Both the position numbers and the translations under genes were made by a program. Shown here piece after piece: positions 10,472 to 19,695 of a stretch of DNA of 64,000 nt. This DNA comes from Paraburkholderia sp. SG-MS1 (GTDB taxonomy: Bacteria; Pseudomonadota; Gammaproteobacteria; Burkholderiales; Burkholderiaceae). Every line of letters starts with the position of its first letter. Position 1 is the first letter of the stretch. Where the stretch lies: contig NZ_NPIH01000168.1 of NCBI RefSeq assembly GCF_012275575.1, forward strand, positions 62,001 to 126,000, read 5' to 3'. The notes under the pieces were generated by a model. That model was given only the letters and a program-made list of their open reading frames with translations. It searched no databases and had not been told where the DNA came from.

Positions 10472-11308
10472 TCAGGTGTCGAGCCGCCGCGCGGGCGTGC
10501 CGCCGATCTCGAGCACGATTTTGCCGATGCATTCGAGCAGCGCCGGTGCGGCGCGTGAGATCAGCCAGTCGCGCGGACACTGGTCCGCCGAGCCGCCGCA
10601 ATTGACGGCATAGCGCTCGCCCGATGGGCCGACGAAACCCAGCGCGATCGCGTTCAGGCCGGCATACCACTCGCCGGTGGCGATCGCGAAGCCGCGCTCG
10701 ATGGTGTCTTGCAGTGCGCTTTCCAGCCGGCCGCCGATGTAGTTCCAGTCGTCGCCCTCGGCCACCTGCAGGGCGACCAGCAGCGTGTCGCGCTCTGGTG
10801 GGGCGAGCGCCGCGAGATAGGCGCGGCCCACCGCGGTGCGGCTCAGATTCATCCGCGAGCCGATCTCGAGACGCGACACCAGCACCGCCGAGCGCGGCCG
10901 GATCGCGTCGATCACCACCATCTCGAGGCGGTCGCGCACGGCCAGATGCACGGACAGCGCGGTGCGTTCGGCGAGTTCGATCAGGAAAGGCCGCGCGCGC
11001 GCCCGGATGTCGAAGTTGCGCAGGAAGCCATTGCTCAGTTCCAGCACCGACGAGGTCAGCACGAAGCGCTCGCTGTCGGGCAGGCGGAACAGGAAGCCGG
11101 TCCCGACCAGCGTGGCGGTGATGCGCGAGACAGTCGGCTTGGGAATGCCGGTCAGTTCGGTGAGTTCGCGATTGCTGAGCGGCGCGTCGGCGGCGGCGAT
11201 CGAGCGCAGCACGGTCAGTCCGCGCGCGAGCGCGGTGACTTCATCGCCCGCGCCGTCTTTGTCTTTGACCGGGGCTGCTGCCGTTTTGGGGGACGTGGGT
11301 CGGGTCAT
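10472..11308 (-). CDS. IclR-family transcriptional regulator
   Basis: A 278-residue regulator with an N-terminal winged helix-turn-helix (ALARGLTVLRSIAAADAPLS, then LTGIPKPTVSRITATLV) and a C-terminal IclR effector domain (SRMNLSRTAVGRAYLAAL, RGFAIATGEWYAGLNAIA). IclR proteins usually control catabolic genes by binding a small aromatic or acid ligand. The start at 11308 (MTRPTSPK) gives a normal length; an upstream in-frame start at 11404 adds an unlikely basic tail. No ribosome site is evident. The nearest divergent gene is 1.3 kb away, so its target is unclear. Confidence 0.88.
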   Translation of the reverse strand: MTRPTSPKTAAAPVKDKDGAGDEVTALARGLTVLRSIAAADAPLSNRELTELTGIPKPTVSRITATLVGTGFLFRLPDSERFVLTSSVLELSNGFLRNFDIRARARPFLIELAERTALSVHLAVRDRLEMVVIDAIRPRSAVLVSRLEIGSRMNLSRTAVGRAYLAALAPPERDTLLVALQVAEGDDWNYIGGRLESALQDTIERGFAIATGEWYAGLNAIALGFVGPSGERYAVNCGGSADQCPRDWLISRAAPALLECIGKIVLEIGGTPARRLDT

Positions 11309-11671
11309 GTAAATTTTTGGAACTCTATTTCGGTTTCTGCGTTTTCGGCCTGCCGGCACCCGTGGCACACGTAGCCATAGGACGCTCCAAAATAGGGCAT
11401 TCAACGGGTTCTTAACTGCAATTGATTGTATCGGAATATTTTTCCGAGGCGCAGGAAGCCGCTTTAGATTTTCCTTGACTTAGTCAGCATAAGCATAAAA
11501 AATGGAACCTCATTTCGAAAGACGATTTCAGAGCTTGTATCCCCATTCTGAAATTCACCTGGATTCGCGAAGGAGCTGTCGACGCCGTAGCGGTCGATTC
11601 TCGCAGTCCACGGTCATCAGTCCGCATCGGGTTTCGCAGTAGCGCCCTTTCTTTCGAATACCGTCTCTCAG

Positions 11672-11738
11672 GTTCTAGCACGGCCCTCGGAATGGCTAGA
11701 ACTTTTAAGGCGTCACGGCAACGTGGCGCCTTTTTTTT
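11672..11738 (+). ncRNA. Candidate small RNA 3' end (hairpin plus terminator)
   Basis: A perfect 8-bp inverted repeat (GTTCTAGC at 11672-11679, GCTAGAAC at 11695-11702) is followed six bases later by a textbook intrinsic terminator: GGCGTCACG, loop GCAA, CGTGGCGCC (11709-11730) and eight T residues. No protein gene precedes it on the plus strand, so it probably ends a small non-coding transcript whose 5' end cannot be fixed from sequence. A leftover terminator from a lost gene is the alternative. Confidence 0.5.
11709..11738 (+). terminator. Strong Rho-independent terminator, no upstream ORF
   Basis: A nine-pair stem with one G-U pair, a GCAA tetraloop and a run of eight T on the plus strand. 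Nothing protein-coding on the plus strand ends nearby. Confidence 0.85.
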
Positions 11739-12578
11739 GTCCTTTTTGTCCTATTGGGCGCACAACAAAGTCTGCATCCATCGCGGTTCGGCCCTTCTCA
11801 ACTACAAAGTTTGCTCCGCACTCAAAAGGCATGCTGCGTGGCAGCATTCAAGATGGGGAACAATTACCAATGCGTCCGATGGCGCGTCCGCTCAAAGCGT
11901 AGTCGCAGACCTCACTCCCCCCACCGCCGCAAATCACGATAACGGCAGCGTCGGCGCTCGGCCGCCGTTGAATCTTTGGGTTGTTTTCATAAAGGCGGGA
12001 CGGGGGCGGCGAATTTGATCGAGTTGAGGCAAGAGGGCTATGCATCCCGGAAATCCTTGGCTAAGCGCATGGGGCCATGTTGATCGCTCTCAGGCCAGTG
12101 TCCAGCCTGGACCCGAATTGACTGCTGGCAGTGTTTTTTCTTCCCATGTCGCCCGAGGAGAAGGTGTCGCAGCGGGAATTCCGCACGCTTGCCCGGAGCG
12201 ACATGCATTCGCTCGCATACGACATGTGTCTCCCAGATGCGCCGCGCACGCTTTTCCAACTCTCATTCCCCGAGGTTCCCAATGGTCGCAACCCGCCGAG
12301 GAGGAGATCTGCAAGAAAGTCACTCTTTCGTAGCCGCGCCGGTCGATGAACAGGCGCAGCGCGTGCGTAATGCGCCGGTATCACGGTGCAAGAACAGACC
12401 ACCTGGAAAGCGATGATCCGGCGTTGAAGGAGTGGCGAAAAGCCATCGAAGAGGGTGCCTGTCTTATAGAGTCCACGAACCGGTAGTGACTCGGCAAGGC
12501 TGTGCCTGGTCCGGGTACCGCGCTCGGGCGTCACTTCCCGCGACCCATTGCTTGACAACGCAAATTTGTCGAGAGACG

Positions 12579-12591
12579 GTATACAAAATAC
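12579..12591. promoter_or_regulatory. GntR-type operator site 1 (GTATAC-aaaa-TAC)
   Basis: GTATACAAAATAC, 18 bases before the amidase start. It matches five other copies in this cluster and is the likely target of the GntR/FCD regulator encoded at 26802. Confidence 0.7.
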
Positions 12592-12608
12592 TTCCGGATA
12601 GACATTCG

Positions 12609-14108
12609 ATGTCGGATCTCGCAAACACCATCGTCCTTCCCGCCCGAACGGCGACCGGCGCCTGGCATTGCGCATCGGTCGCGCAAGCCGCGGCGGCGCT
12701 GCGCCGCCGCGAGGTGAGTTCGCGCGCGCTCGTCTGCGCATGCGAAGCGGCCTGGCGCTCGGCCAACCCACACGTGAACGCCGTCGTTCTGAGCGATTTC
12801 GAACGCGCCCATGCGATCGCCGTCGAACGCGATGCCGAGCTTGACGCGGGCCGCCTGCGCGGTCCGCTGCACGGCATTCCGTTCACGATCAAGGAATCGT
12901 TCAATGTCGCTGGATGGCCGACCACGGTCGGCGACCCGGCGTTCCTCGACAACATCGCCGCTCGTGGCGCCGCTGTGGTGCAGCGCCTGAGCGATGCCGG
13001 TGCGATCCTGCTCGGCAAGACCAACGTGCCGTTATGGCTACGCGATTGGCAGAGCTACAACGACATCTACGGCACCACGCGCAACCCGCATGATCTGACG
13101 CGCACGCCCGGCGGGTCGTCGGGCGGCAGCGCCGCGGCGGTGTCCACCGGCATGGCGTTCTTCGACGTGGGTTCGGATATCGGCTCGTCGATCCGCAACC
13201 CCGCGCACTATTGCGGTGTCTTTTCACACAAGAGCACGCATGGTCTCGTTTCGCTCGACGGACACGGCTTACCCGGTGGCGTGACGCTTCCCGACATCAA
13301 CGTCGCGGGGCCGCTCGCGCGCAGCGCGGATGACCTCGCGCTCGTGCTGCACGCGATCGCGGGGCCCGCGCCGGAGGCCGCCTGCGCGGTGCGTTATGAA
13401 CTGCCACGGTGCAATGCGTCGAGTCTCGAAGAGATTCGCTTCGGGATACTGACAAATCATCCGTTGGCGCCGGTCGACGCGGAAGTCGAGCACTGCCTCG
13501 CCGAACTTGGCCGGACGCTGGAGCGGCGGGGCGCGCAGGTCGTCTGGGACGCGCGCCCGCAACTGGACGCCGCCGAATTGATGCGCACCTACACGTTGCT
13601 GTTGCGCGCATCGACGTGCGGCTATCTCGGCGACGAAGCCTTCGCCAGCGCGCTCGTCGCTGCCGAGGCCGTATCGCCCGACGATACTAGCTACGCGTCG
13701 CTGCAATATGCCGGCGCGGCAATGCGTCATCGTGACTGGCTCAAGCTGCAGCCGCTGCGCGAGCGATATGCAGCCGCGTGGCGAGAACTCTTCACGCGCG
13801 TCGATGTATTGCTATGTCCGGCGGCGGCGACGGCGGCTTTCCCCCTCGATGAACAAGGCGCGCCGTGGCAACGCACGCTGAGCGTCAACGGCGGGCAACA
13901 GCCTCTCACGACGCAGCTCTTCTGGGCCGGTCACTCGGGTCTGTGCGGCCTGCCTTCTACGGTCGCTCCGGCGGGCCGTTCGGCACACGGTTTGCCCGTG
14001 GGCGTGCAGATCGTCGCGCCGCTCTATCACGACCTGCGTTCCATCCGCGTCGCGAGCCTGCTCGAAGCCGCCGGCTACGCGTACACGCCGCCCGCGTCCC
14101 GATCCTGA
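12609..14108 (+). CDS. Amidase signature family hydrolase
   Basis: A 499-residue amidase-signature hydrolase that should cleave a carboxamide or related C-N bond. The Ser-cisSer-Lys triad is complete and correctly spaced: Lys95 (FTIKESFN), Ser170 (TPGGSSGGS) and Ser194 (GSDIGSSIRNPA). The ATG at 12609 is chosen because the upstream extension of the frame reads through the operator and has no family similarity. It is the first gene of the GntR cluster and is followed 49 bases later by an MFS transporter, suggesting that the pair imports and hydrolyses an amide. Substrate unknown. Confidence 0.9.
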   Translation: MSDLANTIVLPARTATGAWHCASVAQAAAALRRREVSSRALVCACEAAWRSANPHVNAVVLSDFERAHAIAVERDAELDAGRLRGPLHGIPFTIKESFNVAGWPTTVGDPAFLDNIAARGAAVVQRLSDAGAILLGKTNVPLWLRDWQSYNDIYGTTRNPHDLTRTPGGSSGGSAAAVSTGMAFFDVGSDIGSSIRNPAHYCGVFSHKSTHGLVSLDGHGLPGGVTLPDINVAGPLARSADDLALVLHAIAGPAPEAACAVRYELPRCNASSLEEIRFGILTNHPLAPVDAEVEHCLAELGRTLERRGAQVVWDARPQLDAAELMRTYTLLLRASTCGYLGDEAFASALVAAEAVSPDDTSYASLQYAGAAMRHRDWLKLQPLRERYAAAWRELFTRVDVLLCPAAATAAFPLDEQGAPWQRTLSVNGGQQPLTTQLFWAGHSGLCGLPSTVAPAGRSAHGLPVGVQIVAPLYHDLRSIRVASLLEAAGYAYTPPASRS

Positions 14109-14157
14109 TCGGCGCGTCCAACCTCGTATTCCTCATTCGCTCACGGAGCACGCGTTC

Positions 14158-15489
14158 ATGTCCTGGCTCACGTCACTGTCGAAACACGAAAAAAAAGCCT
14201 TTGCCGGCGCGTTCGTCGGCCATGCGGTGGATGTCTACGATTTCATGATCTATTCGTTCCTCATCCCCGTGCTGATGCAGACCTGGCAGATGAGTAAGGC
14301 CACGGCGGGCAGCATCGTCACGTGGACGCTGATCGCGTCGCTCGTGGGCGCCATCGGCGCTGGCCTGCTGGCCGACCGCTATGGCCGCGTGCGCATTCTG
14401 CGCTGGACCATCGCGCTCTTCGCGCTCTCCTGTTTTGCCTGCGGCTTCGCGAACTCGCCGACGCAACTTGCGGTGCTGCGCGCCGTGCAGGGACTTGGCT
14501 TCGGGGGCGAGTCGTCGCTGTGCATGGTTCTCGTCACGGAGATGATCCGCAACCCCGCGCATCGCGGGAAATTTTCGGGCTTCACGGCAAGCAGCTATTC
14601 GTTCGGCTGGGCGGCGGCGGCGCTTGCCTATAGCCTGCTGTTCAACTGGCTGCCGCCGCAGTGGGCGTGGCGCGCATGCCTCTTCGTGGGTATCGCGCCC
14701 GCGTTGCTCGTGGTTTGGCTGCGGCGCAATTTGCGGGAACCAGAGTCGTTCGACCGCACGCTTGCCGCACGTCGCGATACGACGCCCCGGAAGGCTTTGC
14801 GCGCTGTGTTCAGCGGGCGGCTCGCGGCGCGCACATTGTGGTGCAGCCTGCTTTCAGGCGGCATGCTGGGCTCCTACTACGCCATTGCCACGTGGATGCC
14901 GATGTGGCTCAAGGCCGAACGGGGTCTCTCGGTGACAGGCACGGGCGCCTGGCTTGCGGTCACCATTGGGGGGTCGCTGGCCGGATATGCACTGGGCGCG
15001 TGGTGCACGGATCGCCTCGGGCGCCGGCCGACGTACATGTTGTTCGCGGCGGGTGCGTTCGTCATGAGCATCGCCTACATGATGATCGACGCGCCTACAC
15101 CCGTCATGCTCCTGGTGGGTTTTCTGCTGGGCGTGCTGATGCAGGGCACCTTTTCTGGCGTGGCCGCCACCATCGCGGAGACCTATCCGAACGCGATCCG
15201 GGCCACCGGCTATGGCGTCGCATACAACGTCGGGCGGGTGATCGGCTCGGTGTTTCCGCTCGCAGCAGGCTGGCTGGCGAGCGGCCACCTCACGCTGACG
15301 CTCGCCATTCCACTCGTGGCCGGCGTGGGGTACTGCTTCGTGGTGCTCGCGGCGTGGATGTTGCCGGAAACGAATGGCATCGCGCTGGATGCCGTCGAGG
15401 GCGCGGGACAGGACGAGGCGCTGGTGGGTGAAGCGCCCGCGCATCCCGCGGGGCAGACCATGACGCCCTCGTCCGGCACCGCTCGCTAA
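14158..15489 (+). CDS. MFS transporter
   Basis: A 443-residue inner-membrane carrier of the major facilitator superfamily with 12 predicted membrane segments. The loop 2-3 signature (ADRYGRVRILRWTIAL) and loop 8-9 copy (TDRLGRRPTYML) are both present, and GHAVDVYDFMIYSFLIPVL at the N-terminus resembles aromatic-acid and sialic-acid type carriers of the AAHS/SHS branches. It follows the amidase in the same transcription unit and probably takes up the amidase substrate or a related acid. A paralogous amidase/MFS pair occurs at 47-51 kb. Confidence 0.88.
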   Translation: MSWLTSLSKHEKKAFAGAFVGHAVDVYDFMIYSFLIPVLMQTWQMSKATAGSIVTWTLIASLVGAIGAGLLADRYGRVRILRWTIALFALSCFACGFANSPTQLAVLRAVQGLGFGGESSLCMVLVTEMIRNPAHRGKFSGFTASSYSFGWAAAALAYSLLFNWLPPQWAWRACLFVGIAPALLVVWLRRNLREPESFDRTLAARRDTTPRKALRAVFSGRLAARTLWCSLLSGGMLGSYYAIATWMPMWLKAERGLSVTGTGAWLAVTIGGSLAGYALGAWCTDRLGRRPTYMLFAAGAFVMSIAYMMIDAPTPVMLLVGFLLGVLMQGTFSGVAATIAETYPNAIRATGYGVAYNVGRVIGSVFPLAAGWLASGHLTLTLAIPLVAGVGYCFVVLAAWMLPETNGIALDAVEGAGQDEALVGEAPAHPAGQTMTPSSGTAR

Positions 15490-15571
15490 GGGAGCGAACC
15501 GCTTGCGCGCCACTGTTGCTCTCCCTGTTGACCTCGAATTTTTTGTAGTCAAAAATTTTTTCCGCTTTATT

Positions 15572-15584
15572 GTATACAACATAC
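15572..15584. promoter_or_regulatory. GntR-type operator site 2 (GTATAC-aaca-TAC)
   Basis: GTATACAACATAC lies 80 bases before the porin start within an AT-rich promoter region. Confidence 0.7.
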
Positions 15585-15664
15585 TAAAAATAACGGCGCA
15601 CGCCATCTGGGTCACGAGAGCGCGCCGTCTGAATGTCTTTTAACCAAAAATCAAGGAACCTTGG

Positions 15665-16759
15665 ATGAACAAGACTTTCTGGAGCGCGGCAGGGCTGGCA
15701 TGCCTTTCCATCACTGCGCATGCGCAGAGCAGCGTCACGCTGTACGGTTTGATCGACGTGGCAGCGATCTACTCAAGCAATCAGGATGGTGGCAGATCCT
15801 TCGCGATGGCGAGCGGCTCGACACGCGGCAGCCGTTTTGGTCTGCTCGGATCGGAGGATCTGGGCGGCGGCACCCGGGCTATTTTCCGGCTCGAAAACGG
15901 CTTCGACGTGACGGACGGCTCGCTCGGCCAAGGCGGCCTGATGTTCGGCCGCCAGGCGTACGTGGGTCTCGAAAACGACCGGTGGGGGCGTGTCACGTTC
16001 GGCCGCCAGTACGAATCGATGGTCGATTACGTGGCGCAACTCACGTCTGCTGACTGGTCGGTCTACATGGAGCACCCGGGCGACATGGACCTGACCAACC
16101 GCGGCGTGCGCGTGAACAATGCGGTCCGCTATGCGAACAGTTTTGGCGGCTTTACTGGGAGCGCGATGTATAGCTTCGGCGGCCAGCCAGGCAGTTTCGG
16201 CCGCGATAGCATGTGGAGCCTCGGCGGCAGCTACGAAAACGGGCCTCTGTATGCCGGCTTCGGCATGACCTACGCGCGCCAGCCTGGCGAACTGTCGCCG
16301 GGCACCTTCTGGAAAGCGACCAACTCAGCGGTGGGCGAGTTCGCGCTCGCGGCGCATTCGTTCCTTACAGTGGGCGGCGGCGCGTCGTACAGGATCGGCA
16401 ACACAAAGCTTAGCGCGAACGTGACACACGTCGAGTACACGCAGGGCTTCGAAGGGCAGGACGTTAATTTCATGAACTACGAAGTCAATGGCATGTACTC
16501 GTTCACGCCAGCACTTTCCGCAGGGCTCGGCGTCACGTACACCGACGGGTCCGTCGATGCCAACGACGCCAATCCGCGCTACATCCAGTACAACGCCGTG
16601 CTGAATTACTCGCTGTCCAAAAGCACCCAGCTTTATGCATTCGCCACGCTGCAGCGCGCCCAGGGCGATGCCCAGGTCGCGCAGGTATCGCAGTTCATCG
16701 CGGCATCGAGCAGTAACACGCAGTCCGCCGCCGGCATCGGTCTGCGCCATTCGTTCTAG
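15665..16759 (+). CDS. Gram-negative porin (OmpC-like)
   Basis: A 364-residue outer-membrane diffusion porin. It begins with a signal peptide ending THAQ/SSVTLYGLIDVA, the standard mature start of Burkholderia-type porins, and closes with a short strand ending in phenylalanine (GIGLRHSF), the BAM recognition signal. AAGGA precedes the ATG at 15665. It is in the GntR cluster with its own copy of the palindrome upstream, so it is probably induced with the pathway to let the substrate cross the outer membrane. Confidence 0.93.
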   Translation: MNKTFWSAAGLACLSITAHAQSSVTLYGLIDVAAIYSSNQDGGRSFAMASGSTRGSRFGLLGSEDLGGGTRAIFRLENGFDVTDGSLGQGGLMFGRQAYVGLENDRWGRVTFGRQYESMVDYVAQLTSADWSVYMEHPGDMDLTNRGVRVNNAVRYANSFGGFTGSAMYSFGGQPGSFGRDSMWSLGGSYENGPLYAGFGMTYARQPGELSPGTFWKATNSAVGEFALAAHSFLTVGGGASYRIGNTKLSANVTHVEYTQGFEGQDVNFMNYEVNGMYSFTPALSAGLGVTYTDGSVDANDANPRYIQYNAVLNYSLSKSTQLYAFATLQRAQGDAQVAQVSQFIAASSSNTQSAAGIGLRHSF

Positions 16760-16802
16760 GCCATCCCAGGATTTTTGCAAAGTTGGCTTTTGCGGAATAA
16801 AT

Positions 16803-16815
16803 GTATACAGTGTAC
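16803..16815. promoter_or_regulatory. GntR-type operator site 3 (GTATAC-agtg-TAC)
   Basis: GTATACAGTGTAC lies 55 bases before the diiron-oxidase gene, just after the porin stop. This implies a separate regulated promoter for the downstream operon. Confidence 0.7.
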
Positions 16816-16869
16816 TGTATTGCTGCCCGTCATCGTGACGGGCCAATTCACTCAACGAAGGAGTTGGAC

Positions 16870-17601
16870 ATGGCAGAGATGATGGACCGCGAAACTTTCC
16901 GCGCGGCACTCGAAGAGGCAATCAAGGGAAAGAGCGCCAACAAGGCGCCATTCAGCATCGCGTGGGCGAGCGGCAAGCTCACCCGCGCGCATCTGGCGCG
17001 CTGGGCCGAAAATCACTACCACTATGTAGGACCGTTCGCCGACTATCTGGGCTATCTGTACGCCCGCACGCCGGACCACATGACCGAAGCGAAAGACTTC
17101 CTGCTCGCCAACATGTACGAGGAGGAGATTGGTGGCGACCGTCATACGGACCTGCTGATCCGGTTCGCTGAAGCCTGTGGCACCACCCGCGAGCGCGTGA
17201 TCGATCCCGACAACATGTCGCCCACCACGCGTGGCCTGCAAGGCTGGTGCTATTCGGTGGCGATGCGAGAAGACCCGGTAGTCGCAGTGGCGGCGCTCGT
17301 GGTCGGCCTCGAATCTCAGGTGCCATCGATCTACCGCAAGCAGACGCCGACGCTGCGCGAGCTTTACAAGTTCACGGACGAGGAGGTCGAGTTTTTCGAT
17401 CTTCACATCGTCTCCGACGAGATCCACGGCGAGCGCGGCTACCAGATTGTGCTGGAACACGCGAACACGCCAGAGTTGCAGCAGCGCTGCCTGAAGATCT
17501 GCCAGGTAGGCGCGCAGATGCGTCTGCTGTACACCACCGCGCTTTACTACGACTACGTCGAGAAAGAGATTCCACTGCCCGAACTGGGTCTCGCCGCCTG
17601 A
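16870..17601 (+). CDS. Heme-oxygenase-like diiron oxidase (PqqC/CADD/TenA fold)
   Basis: A 243-residue all-helical protein of the PqqC/TenA superfamily. It has the complete set of six metal-ligand positions known from heme-oxygenase-like diiron oxidases, with the same spacing: Glu85 and His92 (EEIGGDRH), Glu148 (VGLESQ), and His179, Asp183, His186 (HIVSDEIH). TenA and PqqC lack this full set, so an O2-dependent iron oxidase is more likely than a thiaminase or PQQ synthase. AAGGAG precedes the ATG at 16870. It heads an operon with an aldehyde dehydrogenase, a GlcG-like protein and a ferredoxin reductase, which could supply electrons. Substrate unknown; no PQQ synthesis genes are nearby. Confidence 0.82.
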   Translation: MAEMMDRETFRAALEEAIKGKSANKAPFSIAWASGKLTRAHLARWAENHYHYVGPFADYLGYLYARTPDHMTEAKDFLLANMYEEEIGGDRHTDLLIRFAEACGTTRERVIDPDNMSPTTRGLQGWCYSVAMREDPVVAVAALVVGLESQVPSIYRKQTPTLRELYKFTDEEVEFFDLHIVSDEIHGERGYQIVLEHANTPELQQRCLKICQVGAQMRLLYTTALYYDYVEKEIPLPELGLAA

Positions 17602-17733
17602 GCGCCGCGTACCCTTGACCAGCCTGGTCGTGCCCGACTGAGGCTAATCGACGGCCGATGCGCGGCGCCTTGGAGGCGTGGCGCGCCGGTTCGTCATGGG
17701 CATCAAGATTACTTTTGCAGGGCCGTTGCAGAC

Positions 17734-19188
17734 ATGACAAACGTACCGACGTTTCTGAACTACATCGACGGTGAATGGTGCGCGAGCCGCACGGGCGCCA
17801 CCTTCGACAACCTCAACCCCGCCGATACGCGCGACGTGGTCGGCCGCTTTCAGGCTTCGACGCAAGCCGATGCGCAGGCCGCCGTGCGCGCCGCCGCGTC
17901 AGCGTTCCCTGCATGGAAGCGCCTGGCGCCAGGCGCGCGCGCAAAGATTCTGCTCGATGCCGCCGCCTATCTGGAACTCCACGCGGCGCGCTTTGGCGAA
18001 GAGCTGACGCGCGAAGAAGGCAAACAGAAGGCCCTCGCGACAGACGAGTTCGTGCGTGCCGCGCAGACGCTGCGATACTACGCGATCGAAGCGCAGTCGT
18101 ATGGCGGCGAAACCTTCCCCACCGACGACCCAGCCATGATGGTCTACACCTTGCGTGAGCCGCTGGGCGTCGTGACCGTGATTTCGCCGTGGAATTTCCC
18201 GGTCTCGATTCCCGCTCGCAAAATCGCGCCCGCGCTGATCTGTGGCAACACGGTGGTGTTCAAGCCTGCGTCGGATGCGCCGTTGAGCGGCTTGCGATTG
18301 ACCGAGGCGCTCGTCGAAGCCGGCATTCCACGGGGCGTGCTCAATTTCGTCACGGGCAGCGCGGGCGCGGTCGGTCCCACGCTCGTGGGCGCGCGCGAAG
18401 TGCGGGCGATTTCCTTCACAGGATCGACTGCTGCTGGCGAGCAGATTCACCGGGCGGCGTCGCTTTCCACGCGCACCCAGATGGAACTGGGCGGCAAGAA
18501 CCCGCTCATCGTGCTCGACGCGCACGACATCGAACTCGCGGTCGAGCTGACGATCAAGGGGGGCTTCTCGCTCGCGGGGCAGGCTTGCACCGGCACGAGC
18601 CGAGTACTAGTGGCGCGTGAGATCCGCGCGGCGTTCGTCGAGCGGCTGGCCGCCAGGACTGCGGCGCTCGTGGTCGGCAGCGGCATGCAACCTGGCGTCG
18701 ATGTGGGGCCGCTCGCCACCGCGGGCCAGCTGCGCACCGTGCTCGACTATATCGAAGCGGGTAAGCGCGAAGCGACGCTCGTATGCGGCGGCGAGCAGCT
18801 GACGCAGGGCGAATTTTCGTACGGATACTTCGTCATGCCGACCGTATTCGTGGACGTGCCGCGCGACGCGCGCATCGCTCGCGAAGAGATCTTCGGACCG
18901 GTGATTGCGGTAGTCGACGTCGACGACTACGAAGACGCGATCGATGTAGCTAACGACAGCGAATACGGCCTCGCCGCCGCGCTCGTCACGCGGGATACGC
19001 AGCTCATGCACCGGTTCGCGGGCGACATCGAAGCGGGCACCGTGAAGATCAATCGCACTACGACGGGCAATCTCGTCAACGCGCCGTTCGGCGGTCTCAA
19101 ACGCTCGAGCACAGCCACTTTCCGCGAGTCGGGGCGCGACGGGCTCGAATTCTATCTGCAGACCAAGACCGTCTATCGTGGCGTTTAA
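17734..19188 (+). CDS. NAD(P)-dependent aldehyde dehydrogenase
   Basis: A 484-residue member of the ALDH superfamily, oxidising an aldehyde to the acid. The active site is intact: the Asn of SPWNFPVSIP, the general base Glu251 (MELGGKNP) and the nucleophile Cys285 (QACTGTSR), plus the cofactor loop FTGSTAAG. The sequence resembles semialdehyde dehydrogenases such as the alpha-ketoglutarate-semialdehyde group. It follows the diiron oxidase by 132 bases and precedes the GlcG-like gene, so it probably oxidises the aldehyde produced by the oxidase. Confidence 0.93.
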   Translation: MTNVPTFLNYIDGEWCASRTGATFDNLNPADTRDVVGRFQASTQADAQAAVRAAASAFPAWKRLAPGARAKILLDAAAYLELHAARFGEELTREEGKQKALATDEFVRAAQTLRYYAIEAQSYGGETFPTDDPAMMVYTLREPLGVVTVISPWNFPVSIPARKIAPALICGNTVVFKPASDAPLSGLRLTEALVEAGIPRGVLNFVTGSAGAVGPTLVGAREVRAISFTGSTAAGEQIHRAASLSTRTQMELGGKNPLIVLDAHDIELAVELTIKGGFSLAGQACTGTSRVLVAREIRAAFVERLAARTAALVVGSGMQPGVDVGPLATAGQLRTVLDYIEAGKREATLVCGGEQLTQGEFSYGYFVMPTVFVDVPRDARIAREEIFGPVIAVVDVDDYEDAIDVANDSEYGLAAALVTRDTQLMHRFAGDIEAGTVKINRTTTGNLVNAPFGGLKRSSTATFRESGRDGLEFYLQTKTVYRGV

Positions 19189-19215
19189 CGGCCTTCATCC
19201 TCAATTTTTTCGATC

Positions 19216-19695
19216 ATGAAATCATTCTTCAAACTCGAACTGGCCGAAGCCCGGCTGATGGTAGCGGCGGCGCTCGCGCGCTCCCAGGCGATCGGTGTGT
19301 GCGAATCGATCTGCGTGGTGGACGAGGGCGGCTTCCCGCTCGCACTCGAACGCATGGACGGCGGGCGCGTCACGGGTCCGCAGATCGCGTGGAACAAGGC
19401 CTTCACCGCCGCCGGGCACAAGCGCTCCACGCATCTGTTCACAACCCCACCCAACGGTCCCGCGCTGCCAGGCAACGAGGCGTTTGGAATTCAATGGAGC
19501 TTCGAGGGGCGCTTTGCGGCATTCGTCGGCGGCTTTCCGATCGTGGTCGATCAGCAGGTGGTGGGCGGCATCGGCCTGTCGGGCGGCAATGGCGAGCAGG
19601 ACACCCAGGCGGGCCTCGCCGGCCTTGCCGCGTTGCGCGATGTGTTGCGCGAAAGCGGGCATGAAGTGCTCGTGCAAGCCGACATCAAGCTGTGA
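19216..19695 (+). CDS. GlcG/HbpS (DUF336) family protein
   Basis: A 159-residue protein of the GlcG/HbpS family, small alpha-beta proteins often found beside oxidative catabolic genes and in some cases heme-binding. Family features are the N-terminal helix (ARLMVAAALARSQAIG), the VVDEGGFPLALERMDG turn and the Gly-rich C-terminal strand GGIGLSGGNGEQD. There is no signal peptide, so it is cytoplasmic. Its stop overlaps the alternative GTG start of the ferredoxin reductase, indicating translational coupling. Its biochemical role is unknown; a chaperone, heme sensor or cofactor-handling role for the neighbouring oxidase is speculation. Confidence 0.85.
   Translation: MKSFFKLELAEARLMVAAALARSQAIGVCESICVVDEGGFPLALERMDGGRVTGPQIAWNKAFTAAGHKRSTHLFTTPPNGPALPGNEAFGIQWSFEGRFAAFVGGFPIVVDQQVVGGIGLSGGNGEQDTQAGLAGLAALRDVLRESGHEVLVQADIKL

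Larger units (their letters stand above)
11309..12578. other. Long non-coding stretch
   Basis: About 1.27 kb without a convincing protein gene. It holds an orphan hairpin and Rho-independent terminator at 11672-11738 and, at the right end, the promoter region of the amidase gene. The reading frames between 11.7 and 12.5 kb show no recognisable domain; parts of 12.3-12.5 kb may be eroded coding sequence, but no family could be assigned. Confidence 0.5.

Noticed and set aside
12061..12771. A 236-residue minus-strand frame upstream of the amidase
   Set aside because: It overlaps the amidase start and the operator, with no recognisable domain.
16870..17601. PQQ synthase or thiaminase assignment for the PqqC/TenA-fold protein
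   Set aside because: No PQQ or thiamine genes nearby, and the complete diiron ligand set favours an oxidase.
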